Source: Deltaproteobacteria bacterium (GTDB taxonomy: Bacteria > Desulfobacterota > Binatia > UTPRO1). From it: a stretch of 64,000 bases of DNA. The stretch spans positions 39,697-103,696 of the forward strand of contig JACQEO010000033.1 of assembly GCA_016200545.1 (NCBI GenBank), given 5' to 3'. Of the stretch, positions 1 to 8,398 are shown in pieces; position 1 is the first letter of the stretch, and each line of letters begins with the position of its first letter. Position numbers and translations under genes: made by a program. The notes under the pieces are model-generated. The model did not search any database. It was not told the origin of the DNA and saw only the letters and a list, made by a program, of their open reading frames with translations.

Positions 1-354
1 TTGCGGCGCGCGCTCGGACCGGAGCTCGAGCGGCCGCACGAGGTGTATCGCCGCGGCCGCTTGCGTATAGATTTCGACACCTACCAGGTGTCTCTCGACG
101 ACCGTGAGGTCGAGCTCAGCCTGCGCGAGTTCGAGCTGCTCGCGTTTTTCGTTCGCCATCCCAATCGCGTCTTCGAGCGTGCCCAGCTTCTCGACATGGT
201 CTGGGGTCGGGATACGTACGTCGAGCCCCGCACCGTGGACGTCCACGTCCGGCGCCTGCGCATGCGCATCGAGCGCGACGACGCCCGTCCGGAGCTGATC
301 GTGACCCTGCGCGGTGTCGGCTACAAGTTCAACGATGCCGCGCTCGACGCCTAG
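1..354 (+). CDS. phoB: PhoB-type response regulator, C-terminal part (cut by window edge)
   Basis: Only the DNA-binding half is inside the window; the reading frame is open to base 1, so the receiver domain lies upstream. The visible 117 residues form an OmpR/PhoB winged helix: a leading beta-hairpin region, then the recognition part around RTVDVHVRRLRMRIE and the closing wing RGVGYKF, which are hallmarks of the family. It should bind direct repeats upstream of phosphate-starvation genes once phosphorylated by the adjacent kinase. The stop overlaps the start of that kinase gene by 20 bp, so the two are translationally coupled. PhoB rather than another OmpR-family member is inferred from the phoR and pst genes that follow. 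Confidence 0.9.
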   Translation: MRRALGPELERPHEVYRRGRLRIDFDTYQVSLDDREVELSLREFELLAFFVRHPNRVFERAQLLDMVWGRDTYVEPRTVDVHVRRLRMRIERDDARPELIVTLRGVGYKFNDAALDA

Positions 355-2149
355 GCTCGTCGTCTACCTGCTCGTTCCATACCTGATCACGGTGCTGCCG
401 CTGTTGGGGATGGGGTACCTAGTCATGCGTCACGCGGTCGAGTCGGCTGCAGTCGAGGTCGCGGGTGCGGCGGGGCTCCAACAAGCCCGCAGCATCGCGG
501 CACACGTCCCACGGGACCTGTCCGCGGCGGCGCTGGAGGCACGCTGCCGAGACGAGGTGCGCGGCAGCGCGACGCGGCTCACGATCATCGCCGCTTCGGG
601 CGACGTCCTCTGCGACAGCGAGGCCGATCCCGATCGCATGGTGAATCACCTCGACCGGCCCGAGGTGCAGGCGGCGCTCGCGACCGGCGTGGGAGTCGAC
701 CGCCGGAAGAGCGCGACCGTGCATCATCCGCTCCTCTACGCCGCCATCCGAGCCGGCGAGGGCCGCAACGCGCGCATCGTGCGGGTCGCCATTCCGGCGG
801 AATTCGTTGCCCGCCCCGATCGACAGCTGGCGACGATCGCGTTGCTCGGCGTCATCGGGACGCTGCTCCTGGCCTTTCTCCCCGCGCTCTACGCCGCCAA
901 CCGGATCGGGGGACGGCTCGAGCGCATGGTCGAGTTCTCGCGTGGTGTCGCGACCGGCGACTTCTCGACGAAGCTGGCGGTCACGCAACGCGACCTGCTC
1001 GGCATCCTCGCGGCCAATCTGAACCACATGAGCAGCCGGTTGCAGGGGTCGTTTCTCGAGCTTCGCGCGGAAGGCGAGAAGGTCGGCGGCATCTTGCGGG
1101 CGATGGTCGAGGGCGTGGTCGTGGTGTCCGTCACCGGCCAAGTCGTCCTCATCAATCAACGTGCGGAGGCGATTTTCGGGCTGGAGAGCGGCCCCGACTA
1201 CCGTGGTCGGCATCTTCTCGAGATGTGCCGCGACCCCGAGCTGCAGCAGCTGCTGCGGTCATTGCCGGCTTGGAACAAGGCCGAGCCGGCCGCCTGCGAG
1301 ATTGCACTCGTGGACGCGGATCGCCGCTTTCTTGCCGTCAGCGTATCGCCGATTCGCGACGCGACCTCGGGACCCCCGACGGCCTTCGTGATGGTGTTCC
1401 ACGACATCACGGATCTGAAGAAGCTCGAGACGATGCGGCGTGATTTCGTCGCCAACGTCTCGCACGAGCTGCGGACGCCGCTCACGGCGATTCGGGGATA
1501 CGCCGAGACGTTGCTGGCGGGTGCGCTCGAGGATCGCGAACGCGCCCGCCAGTTCCTGTCGGTCATCGATCGACATTCGGAACGTCTGAGTCGTCTGATC
1601 GACGATCTCTTGACGCTCTCCGACCTCGAGCTCGGCAAGACGGCCCTCAAGAAGGAAGCGGTTCATCTCGAGACCCTCGTCGAGGAGGTGGTCGAGGTGC
1701 TGCGTGACAAGGCGCGGCGCGGCGGAGTCGGGCTGGTGACGCACCTCCCCCCCGAGCTGCCGCTCGTGCTCGGCGATGCTGACCGATTGCAGCAGGTCCT
1801 CATCAACCTGACCGACAACGCGATCAAGTACAGCGCCAACGGCGGGACGGTACGGATCAGCGCCGACGCGGTGCTCGACGGTCCGAACCCGATGGTCGAG
1901 CTCGCCGTGCAGGACCACGGCATCGGGATTCCGACCAGCGATCTGCCGCGGCTCACCGAGCGTTTCTATCGCGTCGATAAGGCGCGTTCGCGCGAGCTCG
2001 GCGGCACCGGCCTCGGGCTCGCGATCGTGAAGCACATCGTGCAGGCGCACGGCGGCAAGCTCGAGATCCGCAGTACATTGAACGTCGGGACGGTCGTGAA
2101 ATTTTCGGTTCCGAGCTGGTCGCGCCAGAGCGAAGCGGCTTCCTCCTGA
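335..2149 (+). CDS. phoR: PhoR-type phosphate sensor histidine kinase
   Basis: A 604-residue membrane histidine kinase. Two membrane segments (about residues 8-30 and 165-188) enclose a periplasmic loop of some 130 residues. They are followed by a HAMP-like linker, a PAS domain (about 245-355), the dimerisation/phosphoacceptor domain with SHELRTPL (His about 377) and an ATPase domain with N and G boxes (NLTDNAIKYS, DHGIGIP, GGTGLGLAI). I chose the ATG at 335 because it leads straight into the first membrane helix; a GTG at 314 in frame is the alternative. It overlaps the phoB stop. The large periplasmic loop is longer than in E. coli PhoR and closer to Gram-positive or deltaproteobacterial forms. 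Control through PstSCAB-PhoU is inferred from the neighbours. Confidence 0.93.
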   Translation: MPRSTPRLVVYLLVPYLITVLPLLGMGYLVMRHAVESAAVEVAGAAGLQQARSIAAHVPRDLSAAALEARCRDEVRGSATRLTIIAASGDVLCDSEADPDRMVNHLDRPEVQAALATGVGVDRRKSATVHHPLLYAAIRAGEGRNARIVRVAIPAEFVARPDRQLATIALLGVIGTLLLAFLPALYAANRIGGRLERMVEFSRGVATGDFSTKLAVTQRDLLGILAANLNHMSSRLQGSFLELRAEGEKVGGILRAMVEGVVVVSVTGQVVLINQRAEAIFGLESGPDYRGRHLLEMCRDPELQQLLRSLPAWNKAEPAACEIALVDADRRFLAVSVSPIRDATSGPPTAFVMVFHDITDLKKLETMRRDFVANVSHELRTPLTAIRGYAETLLAGALEDRERARQFLSVIDRHSERLSRLIDDLLTLSDLELGKTALKKEAVHLETLVEEVVEVLRDKARRGGVGLVTHLPPELPLVLGDADRLQQVLINLTDNAIKYSANGGTVRISADAVLDGPNPMVELAVQDHGIGIPTSDLPRLTERFYRVDKARSRELGGTGLGLAIVKHIVQAHGGKLEIRSTLNVGTVVKFSVPSWSRQSEAASS

Positions 2150-2272
2150 GCGGCGCCGATCAACGCCGCGCACCGTGAACCCGTGATTCCGTTGCCGGGG
2201 CTCGAGCAGATCGCCTGCCGCAGTACCGTGGTGGGGAGGGCGTTACCGAACGATGACGAGAAATCCACGGGT

Positions 2273-2290
2273 CTGTAACCGTTCCGTAAC
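2273..2290 (+). promoter_or_regulatory. Pho box 1 (7-4-7 direct repeat)
   Basis: CTGTAAC, a 4-bp spacer, then CCGTAAC. The spacing and the T/A pattern match the Pho box layout of 7-bp repeats separated by 4 bp that PhoB binds. It lies about 120 bp before the porin start. Binding is inferred, not shown. Confidence 0.7.
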
Positions 2291-2318
2291 GCGTCCTCGC
2301 AACAGGGATTATACGCTT

Positions 2319-2336
2319 GCGTAACCTTCTCGTAAC
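2319..2336 (+). promoter_or_regulatory. Pho box 2 (7-4-7 direct repeat) with possible -10
   Basis: GCGTAAC, a 4-bp spacer, then TCGTAAC: a second copy of the same arrangement 46 bp after the first. A possible -10 element TACATT lies at 2349-2354, 12 bp downstream, the usual position for a PhoB-dependent promoter in which the Pho box replaces the -35. It would drive the porin gene and probably pstSCAB-phoU. Confidence 0.7.
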
Positions 2337-2411
2337 TTCCGGACTTCATACATTGCTCACGTGGCGTTTTTCACCCTGACACCAACGAACGTTTAGGTGA
2401 GGAGGACAGCT

Positions 2412-3875
2412 ATGCGAAAGCGTGTACTGGCGATCGCCGCCGTCACCGCGACGCTGTTAAGCGCGGGTATCGGTTGGGCGAGAGACTTGGGCGAGATCCT
2501 CGTCGAGAAGGGGCTGATCACACCGGAAGAGCTGCGCCAGGCTCGCGAGGAGGACAAGCAGAAGGCCGCGGCCGAGGAGTCCCGACGCGACATGCTGGCC
2601 GCGAAACTCCCGAAGTACAAAGAAGGCACCGGGTTTGTCTTCGTGAGCCCGGACAACCGCTGGGAGCTCGATATGGGCGGCCGGCTGCAGGTTCGCCATA
2701 CATTCAGCGACGTCGACGACGCGTTCGTGAATTCCGCGAAGCGTTCGAAAGATAGCCAGACCTTCGACGTTCCGCGTGCTCGCTTGTGGTGGAAGGGGCG
2801 AGCGTTCTTCCCGGGCCTCAAGTACGAGGTCCAGATTGACGTCGCGAGCACCGGCAGCGGAGATGTGCTGCGCGATGGGATCCTCGAGTACGAGCTCCTC
2901 GACGACAACTGGCTTTCGATCAAGGGAGGCCAGATGAAGACGCCGTTCTGCCGCCAAGAGATCACGTCGTCCGGCAGGCAGGAGTTCGTCGATCGGTCCG
3001 TTGCCTGCCAGGCCCTCCGCTTCGAGCGCGACAAGGGCGTCCAACTCTTCGGCACGCCGATGAACTCGCTGGTCGAATACTACGTCGGTGCGTACAACGG
3101 GACGGGGAGGAACAACTCGCTCAACCCGGATACTCACCTCCTGTACATCGGGCGCCTGGCGACCAACCCGCTTGGTCCCGTGCCGTACTCCGAAGCCGAT
3201 CTCGAGAACACGTCTACGCCCCGCTTCGCGGTCGGGACGAGCTTTGGGTACAAGAAGTACCGCGCCGACGAGTTCACGACCGCCGCGACCACGACGGCGG
3301 ATCCCAACAATCCTGGCGGGAAGATCATCACCGCGGGCGGCGGAGCGACGACGCGGGTACCTCCAGTCCTCGGTACCATCCAGCCCTTCTATAACTCGCT
3401 CGCAAACCTGAACGACGTGAGCGCGGAAGTCAGAAATTTCGAGACCGACTTCACCCTGCGTTGGTTGGGTCTGAGCGTCACAGGCGAGTACTTTCGCGCG
3501 TTCATATCCAATGACGAGCGCAACATTGCGGTGGAGACGGCGAAGCCGTTCAGTCTCCCGTCACACCATTTCGATGCCTGGGGCTACTATGCACAGGTTG
3601 GGTACTTCGTCATCCCCAGCAAGCTCCAACTAGCGTTCCGCTATTCCAAACTCACGCCGAACGACAAGGCGACCGTCACACGCTCGGACGGCAGCGCGGA
3701 GACTCCGCGGCAGACTGAGATTCTCGGCGCGCTGAGCTATTATTTCGCTGCGCACAACCTGAAGCTGCAGACCGACTTCGGACCCATCACGTCTGACGGC
3801 GTCAAGAACGCGGCCGGCAAGATCGACGATCGACAGGATTGGCGAGTGCGTACCCAGGCGCAGCTCATTTTCTGA
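2412..3875 (+). CDS. Phosphate-selective porin O/P-type outer-membrane protein
   Basis: A 487-residue exported beta-barrel of the OprP/OprO family. A signal peptide ends after GIGWA, followed by a short helical region and then alternating strands. The stretch GGRLQVRHTFSD and the segment on DVPRARLWWKGRAFFPGLKYEVQ are typical of the family, and the protein ends in the aromatic strand QLIF. The ATG at 2412 follows GAGGAGG with good spacing; an in-frame GTG at 2397 lies inside that ribosome site. Position between the Pho boxes and pstS argues that it takes up phosphate (or polyphosphate) across the outer membrane under starvation. Anion selectivity cannot be read from the sequence alone. Confidence 0.88.
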   Translation: MRKRVLAIAAVTATLLSAGIGWARDLGEILVEKGLITPEELRQAREEDKQKAAAEESRRDMLAAKLPKYKEGTGFVFVSPDNRWELDMGGRLQVRHTFSDVDDAFVNSAKRSKDSQTFDVPRARLWWKGRAFFPGLKYEVQIDVASTGSGDVLRDGILEYELLDDNWLSIKGGQMKTPFCRQEITSSGRQEFVDRSVACQALRFERDKGVQLFGTPMNSLVEYYVGAYNGTGRNNSLNPDTHLLYIGRLATNPLGPVPYSEADLENTSTPRFAVGTSFGYKKYRADEFTTAATTTADPNNPGGKIITAGGGATTRVPPVLGTIQPFYNSLANLNDVSAEVRNFETDFTLRWLGLSVTGEYFRAFISNDERNIAVETAKPFSLPSHHFDAWGYYAQVGYFVIPSKLQLAFRYSKLTPNDKATVTRSDGSAETPRQTEILGALSYYFAAHNLKLQTDFGPITSDGVKNAAGKIDDRQDWRVRTQAQLIF

Positions 3876-3968
3876 ACCAGGACTCATTGCATCGAGGGAA
3901 GTCCGTCCCCACTAGCCGTTGAGACCGGAAGCTCGCAGTCTGAGCGGTCCGGACGAAAGGAGGCCGCG

Positions 3969-5018
3969 ATGCGAATGGTACGAGGAGGGTTAGCCGCCCT
4001 TTTGCTCGGGCTTGTCTTCTGCGGTAACGCCGCCGCGCAAATGCAGCTGAATGGCGCCGGAGCGACGTTCCCGTACCCTATGTATTCCAAATGGTTCAAT
4101 CTCTACATCCAGGTGGACCCCGACACACGCTTCAACTATCAATCGATCGGGAGCGGCGGTGGCATCAAGCAGATCACCGAGCAGACCGTGGACTTTGGCG
4201 CCACCGATGGTCCCATGAGCGACGAGCAGCTGCGGGCGGCGCCGGGTCGCATCCTGCATTTTCCGACGGTCATGGGAGCGGTGGTCGTGACCTACAACGC
4301 CGAGGGGATCGCGACCGGACTGAAACTCACTCCCGAGGCGATCGCCGGCATCTTCCTCGGGAAGATCACGAAGTGGAACGACCCCGCGCTTGCGGCGACG
4401 AACCCCGGCGTCACACTGCCGCCGCGCGACATCGTCGTCGTCCACCGTTCGGACGGCAGCGGCACCTCGTACATCTTCACCGACTACTTGAGCAAGGTGA
4501 GTCGCGAGTGGAACAACAAGGTGGGGAAGGGGACCTCGGTCAACTGGCCGGTCGGTCTCGGTGGCAAAGGTAACGAGGGTGTCACCGGTCTCGTCAAGCA
4601 GACGCCGTTCTCGCTGGGATACGTCGAGCTGATCTACGCGCAGTCCAACAGCCTGCCGTTCGCCGACGTGAAGAACAAGACGGGTGCCTTCGTGAGCCCC
4701 TCACTCGAGTCGGTGACCGCCGCCGCGGCGGCGTTCGCCGACACGATGCCCGACGACTTCCGTGTCTCCATCACCGATGCGCCGGGAGCGAACGCCTACC
4801 CGATCTCCGGCATGACGTGGCTGCTCGTCTACGAAAAGCAGAAGGATGCCGAGAAGGGGAAGAAGCTCGTCCGCTTCCTCGATTGGATGATGCACGACGG
4901 CCAGCAGCACGCGGCAGTGCTCCACTACGCTCCGCTCCCGGCGCAGGTCCTAGCCAAGGAGGCGGTGGCGCTGCGCGCGGTCACCGGACCGGACGGCGCG
5001 CCGCTCGCGGGACACTGA
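3969..5018 (+). CDS. pstS: Phosphate ABC transporter, periplasmic binding protein
   Basis: A 349-residue protein with a signal peptide ending at NAAAQ. The mature start has the PstS motif NGAGATFPYPMYSKW, which contributes to the phosphate site, and the later HRSDGSGTSYIFTDYL loop also binds phosphate. AAAGGAGG sits just before the ATG. It delivers phosphate to PstCA in the inner membrane. The gap to the porin gene is 93 bp with no terminator evident, so it probably shares the Pho-box promoter. Confidence 0.96.
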   Translation: MRMVRGGLAALLLGLVFCGNAAAQMQLNGAGATFPYPMYSKWFNLYIQVDPDTRFNYQSIGSGGGIKQITEQTVDFGATDGPMSDEQLRAAPGRILHFPTVMGAVVVTYNAEGIATGLKLTPEAIAGIFLGKITKWNDPALAATNPGVTLPPRDIVVVHRSDGSGTSYIFTDYLSKVSREWNNKVGKGTSVNWPVGLGGKGNEGVTGLVKQTPFSLGYVELIYAQSNSLPFADVKNKTGAFVSPSLESVTAAAAAFADTMPDDFRVSITDAPGANAYPISGMTWLLVYEKQKDAEKGKKLVRFLDWMMHDGQQHAAVLHYAPLPAQVLAKEAVALRAVTGPDGAPLAGH

Positions 5019-5019
5019 T

Positions 5020-6072
5020 GTGGACGGCGCGCACGAGCGCGTGACCGAATCCGCACACCGGACCCACCCGCCGGGCGCCCGAGAGATGGACAGCGAATCG
5101 CTCGAGGCCCCGTGGATGGCCGCGCGCCCCACGGTGCGCTCGACGGTCCCTCGACGACGCAACGTCGGCGACCGGGTCTTCCGACTACTGACGGCGTCGT
5201 TCGGGCTGACATTGCTCCTCGTGGTGGCGTCGATCTTCCTCGTCCTCTGCTACCAATCGCGGGATGCCGTCCGCACGTTCCGCTGGGCGTTCCTTACGAC
5301 CTCGGTGTGGGACCCGGTGGCGCGCGAGTTCGGTGCGCTGCCGTTGATCTACGGGACGATCGTCTCCTCGCTGTTGGCGCTCGCGCAAGCGATTCCGCTG
5401 AGCGTGGGGACGGCGCTCTTCTTGAGCGAGTTGGCACCGTCGTGGGTGCGGGCGCCGGTGTCGTTTCTCGTCGAGCTCCTCGCGACGATCCCGAGCGTCG
5501 TCTACGGCCTCTGGGGCATCTTCGTCCTTGTGCCGTGGATGCGCAGCTACATCGGCCCGGCGCTCTCCGGTACGCTCGGATTCCTGCCGATGTTCTCGGG
5601 ACCCAACTATGGGGTCGGAATGCTCACCGCCTCGATGATTCTAGCGGTGATGATCGTGCCGTACATCACCTCGGTCGCGCACGAGGTGTTTCAGGCGGTG
5701 CCCGCGGCGCAGCGCGAGGCGGCGCTCGCGCTCGGCGCCACCCGCTGGGAGATGATCCGCCTCGCGGTGCTGCCCTACGGGCGGACGGGTGTGATCGGCG
5801 CCGTGATGCTCGGCCTCGGGCGGGCGATCGGCGAGACCATGGCGGTCACGATGGTAATCGGCAATCGCGCCGACGTCTCGCTCTCGGTCTTTGCACCGGC
5901 AAGCACGATGGCGAGCGTCATCGCCAACGAGTTTACCGAGGCGACCTACGATCTCTACCTCCAGGCGTTGGTCGAGGTGGGTCTGGTACTTCTCGTCGTC
6001 ACCGTCGTCGTCAACGTCTTGGCGCGGCTCCTGGTGTGGCGCGTCGCCGCCCCCGCCGGTGGAGGGCACTGA
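5020..6072 (+). CDS. pstC: Phosphate ABC transporter permease PstC
   Basis: A 350-residue inner-membrane permease with about six transmembrane helices and the ABC-permease EAA loop ([23 protein letters not shown]), which contacts PstB. The assigned GTG lies directly after the pstS stop; this gives a long polar N-terminus of about 60 residues before the first helix, so the ATG at 5086 is an alternative start. The stop overlaps the pstA start by one base. Confidence 0.94.
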   Translation: MDGAHERVTESAHRTHPPGAREMDSESLEAPWMAARPTVRSTVPRRRNVGDRVFRLLTASFGLTLLLVVASIFLVLCYQSRDAVRTFRWAFLTTSVWDPVAREFGALPLIYGTIVSSLLALAQAIPLSVGTALFLSELAPSWVRAPVSFLVELLATIPSVVYGLWGIFVLVPWMRSYIGPALSGTLGFLPMFSGPNYGVGMLTASMILAVMIVPYITSVAHEVFQAVPAAQREAALALGATRWEMIRLAVLPYGRTGVIGAVMLGLGRAIGETMAVTMVIGNRADVSLSVFAPASTMASVIANEFTEATYDLYLQALVEVGLVLLVVTVVVNVLARLLVWRVAAPAGGGH

Positions 6073-6914
6073 TGCGTGCGACGCGACGCCGCATCGTCGA
6101 TCGCGTCGCGCGCGCGCTGACGCTCGCGTGCACCGCCGCGGTGCTGGCGCCGCTCGTCCTGATCATCGGCTATCTGCTCGCCAAGGGTGTGACCTCCATC
6201 AATCTCGACTTCTTCACCCAGCTCCCGAAACCGGTCGGGGAGTCGGGCGGGGGCATGGCGAACGCGATCGTCGGCACGCTCGTTCTCATCGGGCTGGCGT
6301 GCGCCCTCGGGCTGCCGATCGGCTTCGGGACCGGAGTGTTTCTCGCCGAGTACGCGCACAGCCGGCTCGTACCGACCATTCGCTTTTGCGCCGACGTCCT
6401 CAACGGGGTACCCTCGATCGTGATCGGCATCTACGCCTACACCCTGATCGTCCTGCCGACGAAGAGCTTCTCGGCGTATGCCGGTGGCTTCGCGCTCGCC
6501 GTCATCATGCTGCCCATCGTGGCGCGCACGACCGAGGAGATGCTGCGACTCGTGCCGGCCAACTTGCGCGAGGCGTCGCTCGCCCTCGGCGTCCCGGCGT
6601 GGCGGACGACGATGCGTGTGATCATCCGGACGGCGCGCGGCGGCATCATCACCGGCTGCATGCTCGCGATCGCACGCGTCGCGGGCGAGACAGCCCCGCT
6701 CCTCTTCACGGCGTTCGGCAATCAGTTCTGGCATCACGGTCTCGGGGGCCCGATTTCGTCCCTGCCGGTGCAGATCTACACTTACGCGATCTCGCCCTTC
6801 GACGACTGGCACCGTCAGGCATGGGCGGGCGCGCTGGTGTTGCTCACACTGATCTCGGCGACGAGCCTGAGTGTCCGGCTGCTGACACGCGGGCGCTTCC
6901 GGACGGTGCGATGA
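6072..6914 (+). CDS. pstA: Phosphate ABC transporter permease PstA
   Basis: A 280-residue permease, the partner of PstC. It shows multiple hydrophobic helices, an EAA loop ([19 protein letters not shown]) and the family segment [16 protein letters not shown]. The frame stays open upstream for over 900 bp, but the real start is the ATG overlapping the pstC stop, where homology to PstA begins. The stop overlaps pstB by 4 bp (ATGA), typical of translational coupling. Confidence 0.95.
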   Translation: MRATRRRIVDRVARALTLACTAAVLAPLVLIIGYLLAKGVTSINLDFFTQLPKPVGESGGGMANAIVGTLVLIGLACALGLPIGFGTGVFLAEYAHSRLVPTIRFCADVLNGVPSIVIGIYAYTLIVLPTKSFSAYAGGFALAVIMLPIVARTTEEMLRLVPANLREASLALGVPAWRTTMRVIIRTARGGIITGCMLAIARVAGETAPLLFTAFGNQFWHHGLGGPISSLPVQIYTYAISPFDDWHRQAWAGALVLLTLISATSLSVRLLTRGRFRTVR

Positions 6915-7684
6915 CGTCGACGACGCGGACGAAGCTCGAGGTGCGGCAGCTCGACGCGTGGTTCGGCACGACGCAGGCCCTCCACGACATCGGTCTCGCG
7001 ATCCCGGAGCGCGCCGCGACCGCGATCATCGGGCCCTCCGGCTGCGGGAAGTCGACGCTCATCCGCTGCCTCAATCGCATGCACGAGATCGTTCCCGGCG
7101 CGCGTGTGAGCGGCCAGGTGCTTCTCGACGGCGAGGATATCTATCGGCCCGGTGTCGATCCCGTCCAGGTACGCGCGCGGGTCGGCATGGTGTTTCAGCG
7201 CCCGAATCCCTTTCCGACGATGTCGATCTACGACAACGCCGCGGCCGGTCTGCTCCTCAGCGGCGGGCGGCGCTCGCGCGCCGATCTCGACGCCGCCGTC
7301 GAGCACAGCCTGCGGCAGGCCGCGCTCTGGGACGAGGTGGAAGACTCACTCGACGCTTCGGGTGTGAGTATCTCGGGCGGACAGCAGCAGCGCCTCTGCA
7401 TCGCGCGCGCGCTCGCCGTCGAGCCCGAGGTCATTCTCATGGACGAGCCGTGCTCGGCCCTCGATCCCATCGCCACCACCAAGATCGAGGCGCTGATTCA
7501 CGAACTGAAGGCGCAGTACACGATCGTGATCGTCACGCACAGCATGCAGCAGGCGGCGCGCGTGTCCGACTACACGGTCTTCATGTATCTCGGCAAGCTC
7601 ATCGAGTTCGGGTCGACCGAGCGGCTGTTCACCACACCGCAAAAGAAAGAGACCGAAGACTACATCACCGGACGCTTCGGCTGA
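6911..7684 (+). CDS. pstB: Phosphate ABC transporter ATPase PstB
   Basis: A 257-residue ATPase of normal length for PstB. Walker [11 protein letters not shown]-loop [15 protein letters not shown], signature SGGQQQR and Walker [14 protein letters not shown] are all present, followed by the H-loop THSMQQA. The FQRPNPFP segment is diagnostic of PstB rather than another ABC ATPase. It powers PstCA and, with PhoU, is expected to feed into PhoR signalling. Confidence 0.97.
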   Translation: MTSTTRTKLEVRQLDAWFGTTQALHDIGLAIPERAATAIIGPSGCGKSTLIRCLNRMHEIVPGARVSGQVLLDGEDIYRPGVDPVQVRARVGMVFQRPNPFPTMSIYDNAAAGLLLSGGRRSRADLDAAVEHSLRQAALWDEVEDSLDASGVSISGGQQQRLCIARALAVEPEVILMDEPCSALDPIATTKIEALIHELKAQYTIVIVTHSMQQAARVSDYTVFMYLGKLIEFGSTERLFTTPQKKETEDYITGRFG

Positions 7685-7695
7685 GGAGAATGGCG

Positions 7696-8385
7696 ATGGA
7701 AGCGCGCCAGCATACCGACCGACACTACGACGCGGAGCTCAAAGAGCTGAATCTCAAGATCCTCGAGATGGGCGGGCTCGTGGAGAAGCAGATCGAGCAC
7801 GCGATCACGGGGCTCGTCCAGCGCAACGACGACGTCTGCCGGACGACGATCGAGCGCGATCGCACCGTGAACCGCATGGACGTCGAGATCGACGATCTCT
7901 GCATCCGCCTGCTCGCGCTCCACCAGCCGGCCGCGAAGGATCTGCGGCTGATCACCACCGGTCTCAAAATCACCACGGACTTGGAGCGCATCGGTGACAT
8001 CGCCGCCAACATCTGCGAGCGCGCCCTCGAGTTGAACAAGGAGCCGCAGCTCAAGCCGTTCATCGACATCCCGCGTATGGCGGAGATCGCGCAGACGATG
8101 CTGCGGCAGAGCCTTGACGCATTCGTGAACGAAAACGTGGACTTGGCGCTCAGCGTCTGCCGCGACGACGACACGATCGATCAGCTCACGGGGCAGCTCT
8201 TCCGCGAGCTGATCTCGTACATGGTGGAGGCGCCGCAGACGATCACGCGCGCCATCCGCCTGCTCTTCATCGCCAAGTACCTCGAACGTATCGCCGACCA
8301 CGCGACGAACATCGCCGAGATGATCGTCTTCACCGTGAAGGGGAAGAGCATCCGGCACCTCGACGAGGTCCCGGGCTCGGTGTAA
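7696..8385 (+). CDS. phoU: Phosphate-specific transport system regulator PhoU
   Basis: A 229-residue all-helical protein made of two PhoU repeats. Each carries the metal-binding pattern E/DxxxD, visible as MDVEIDDLC and as the segment near DDDTIDQL, and the family motif YLERIADHATNIAE is intact. GAGGAG at 7683-7688 is 7 bp from the ATG at 7696 but only 1 bp from the ATG at 7690, so I favour 7696. PhoU links Pst transport state to PhoR kinase activity. It is the last gene of the pho operon and converges on the gene at 8399. Confidence 0.95.
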   Translation: MEARQHTDRHYDAELKELNLKILEMGGLVEKQIEHAITGLVQRNDDVCRTTIERDRTVNRMDVEIDDLCIRLLALHQPAAKDLRLITTGLKITTDLERIGDIAANICERALELNKEPQLKPFIDIPRMAEIAQTMLRQSLDAFVNENVDLALSVCRDDDTIDQLTGQLFRELISYMVEAPQTITRAIRLLFIAKYLERIADHATNIAEMIVFTVKGKSIRHLDEVPGSV

Positions 8386-8398
8386 CGCGCGCGCGGAG

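Noticed and set aside
5112..6071. 320-codon extension of pstA
   Set aside because: Lies out of frame over pstC; Arg/Gly-rich shadow with no permease features.
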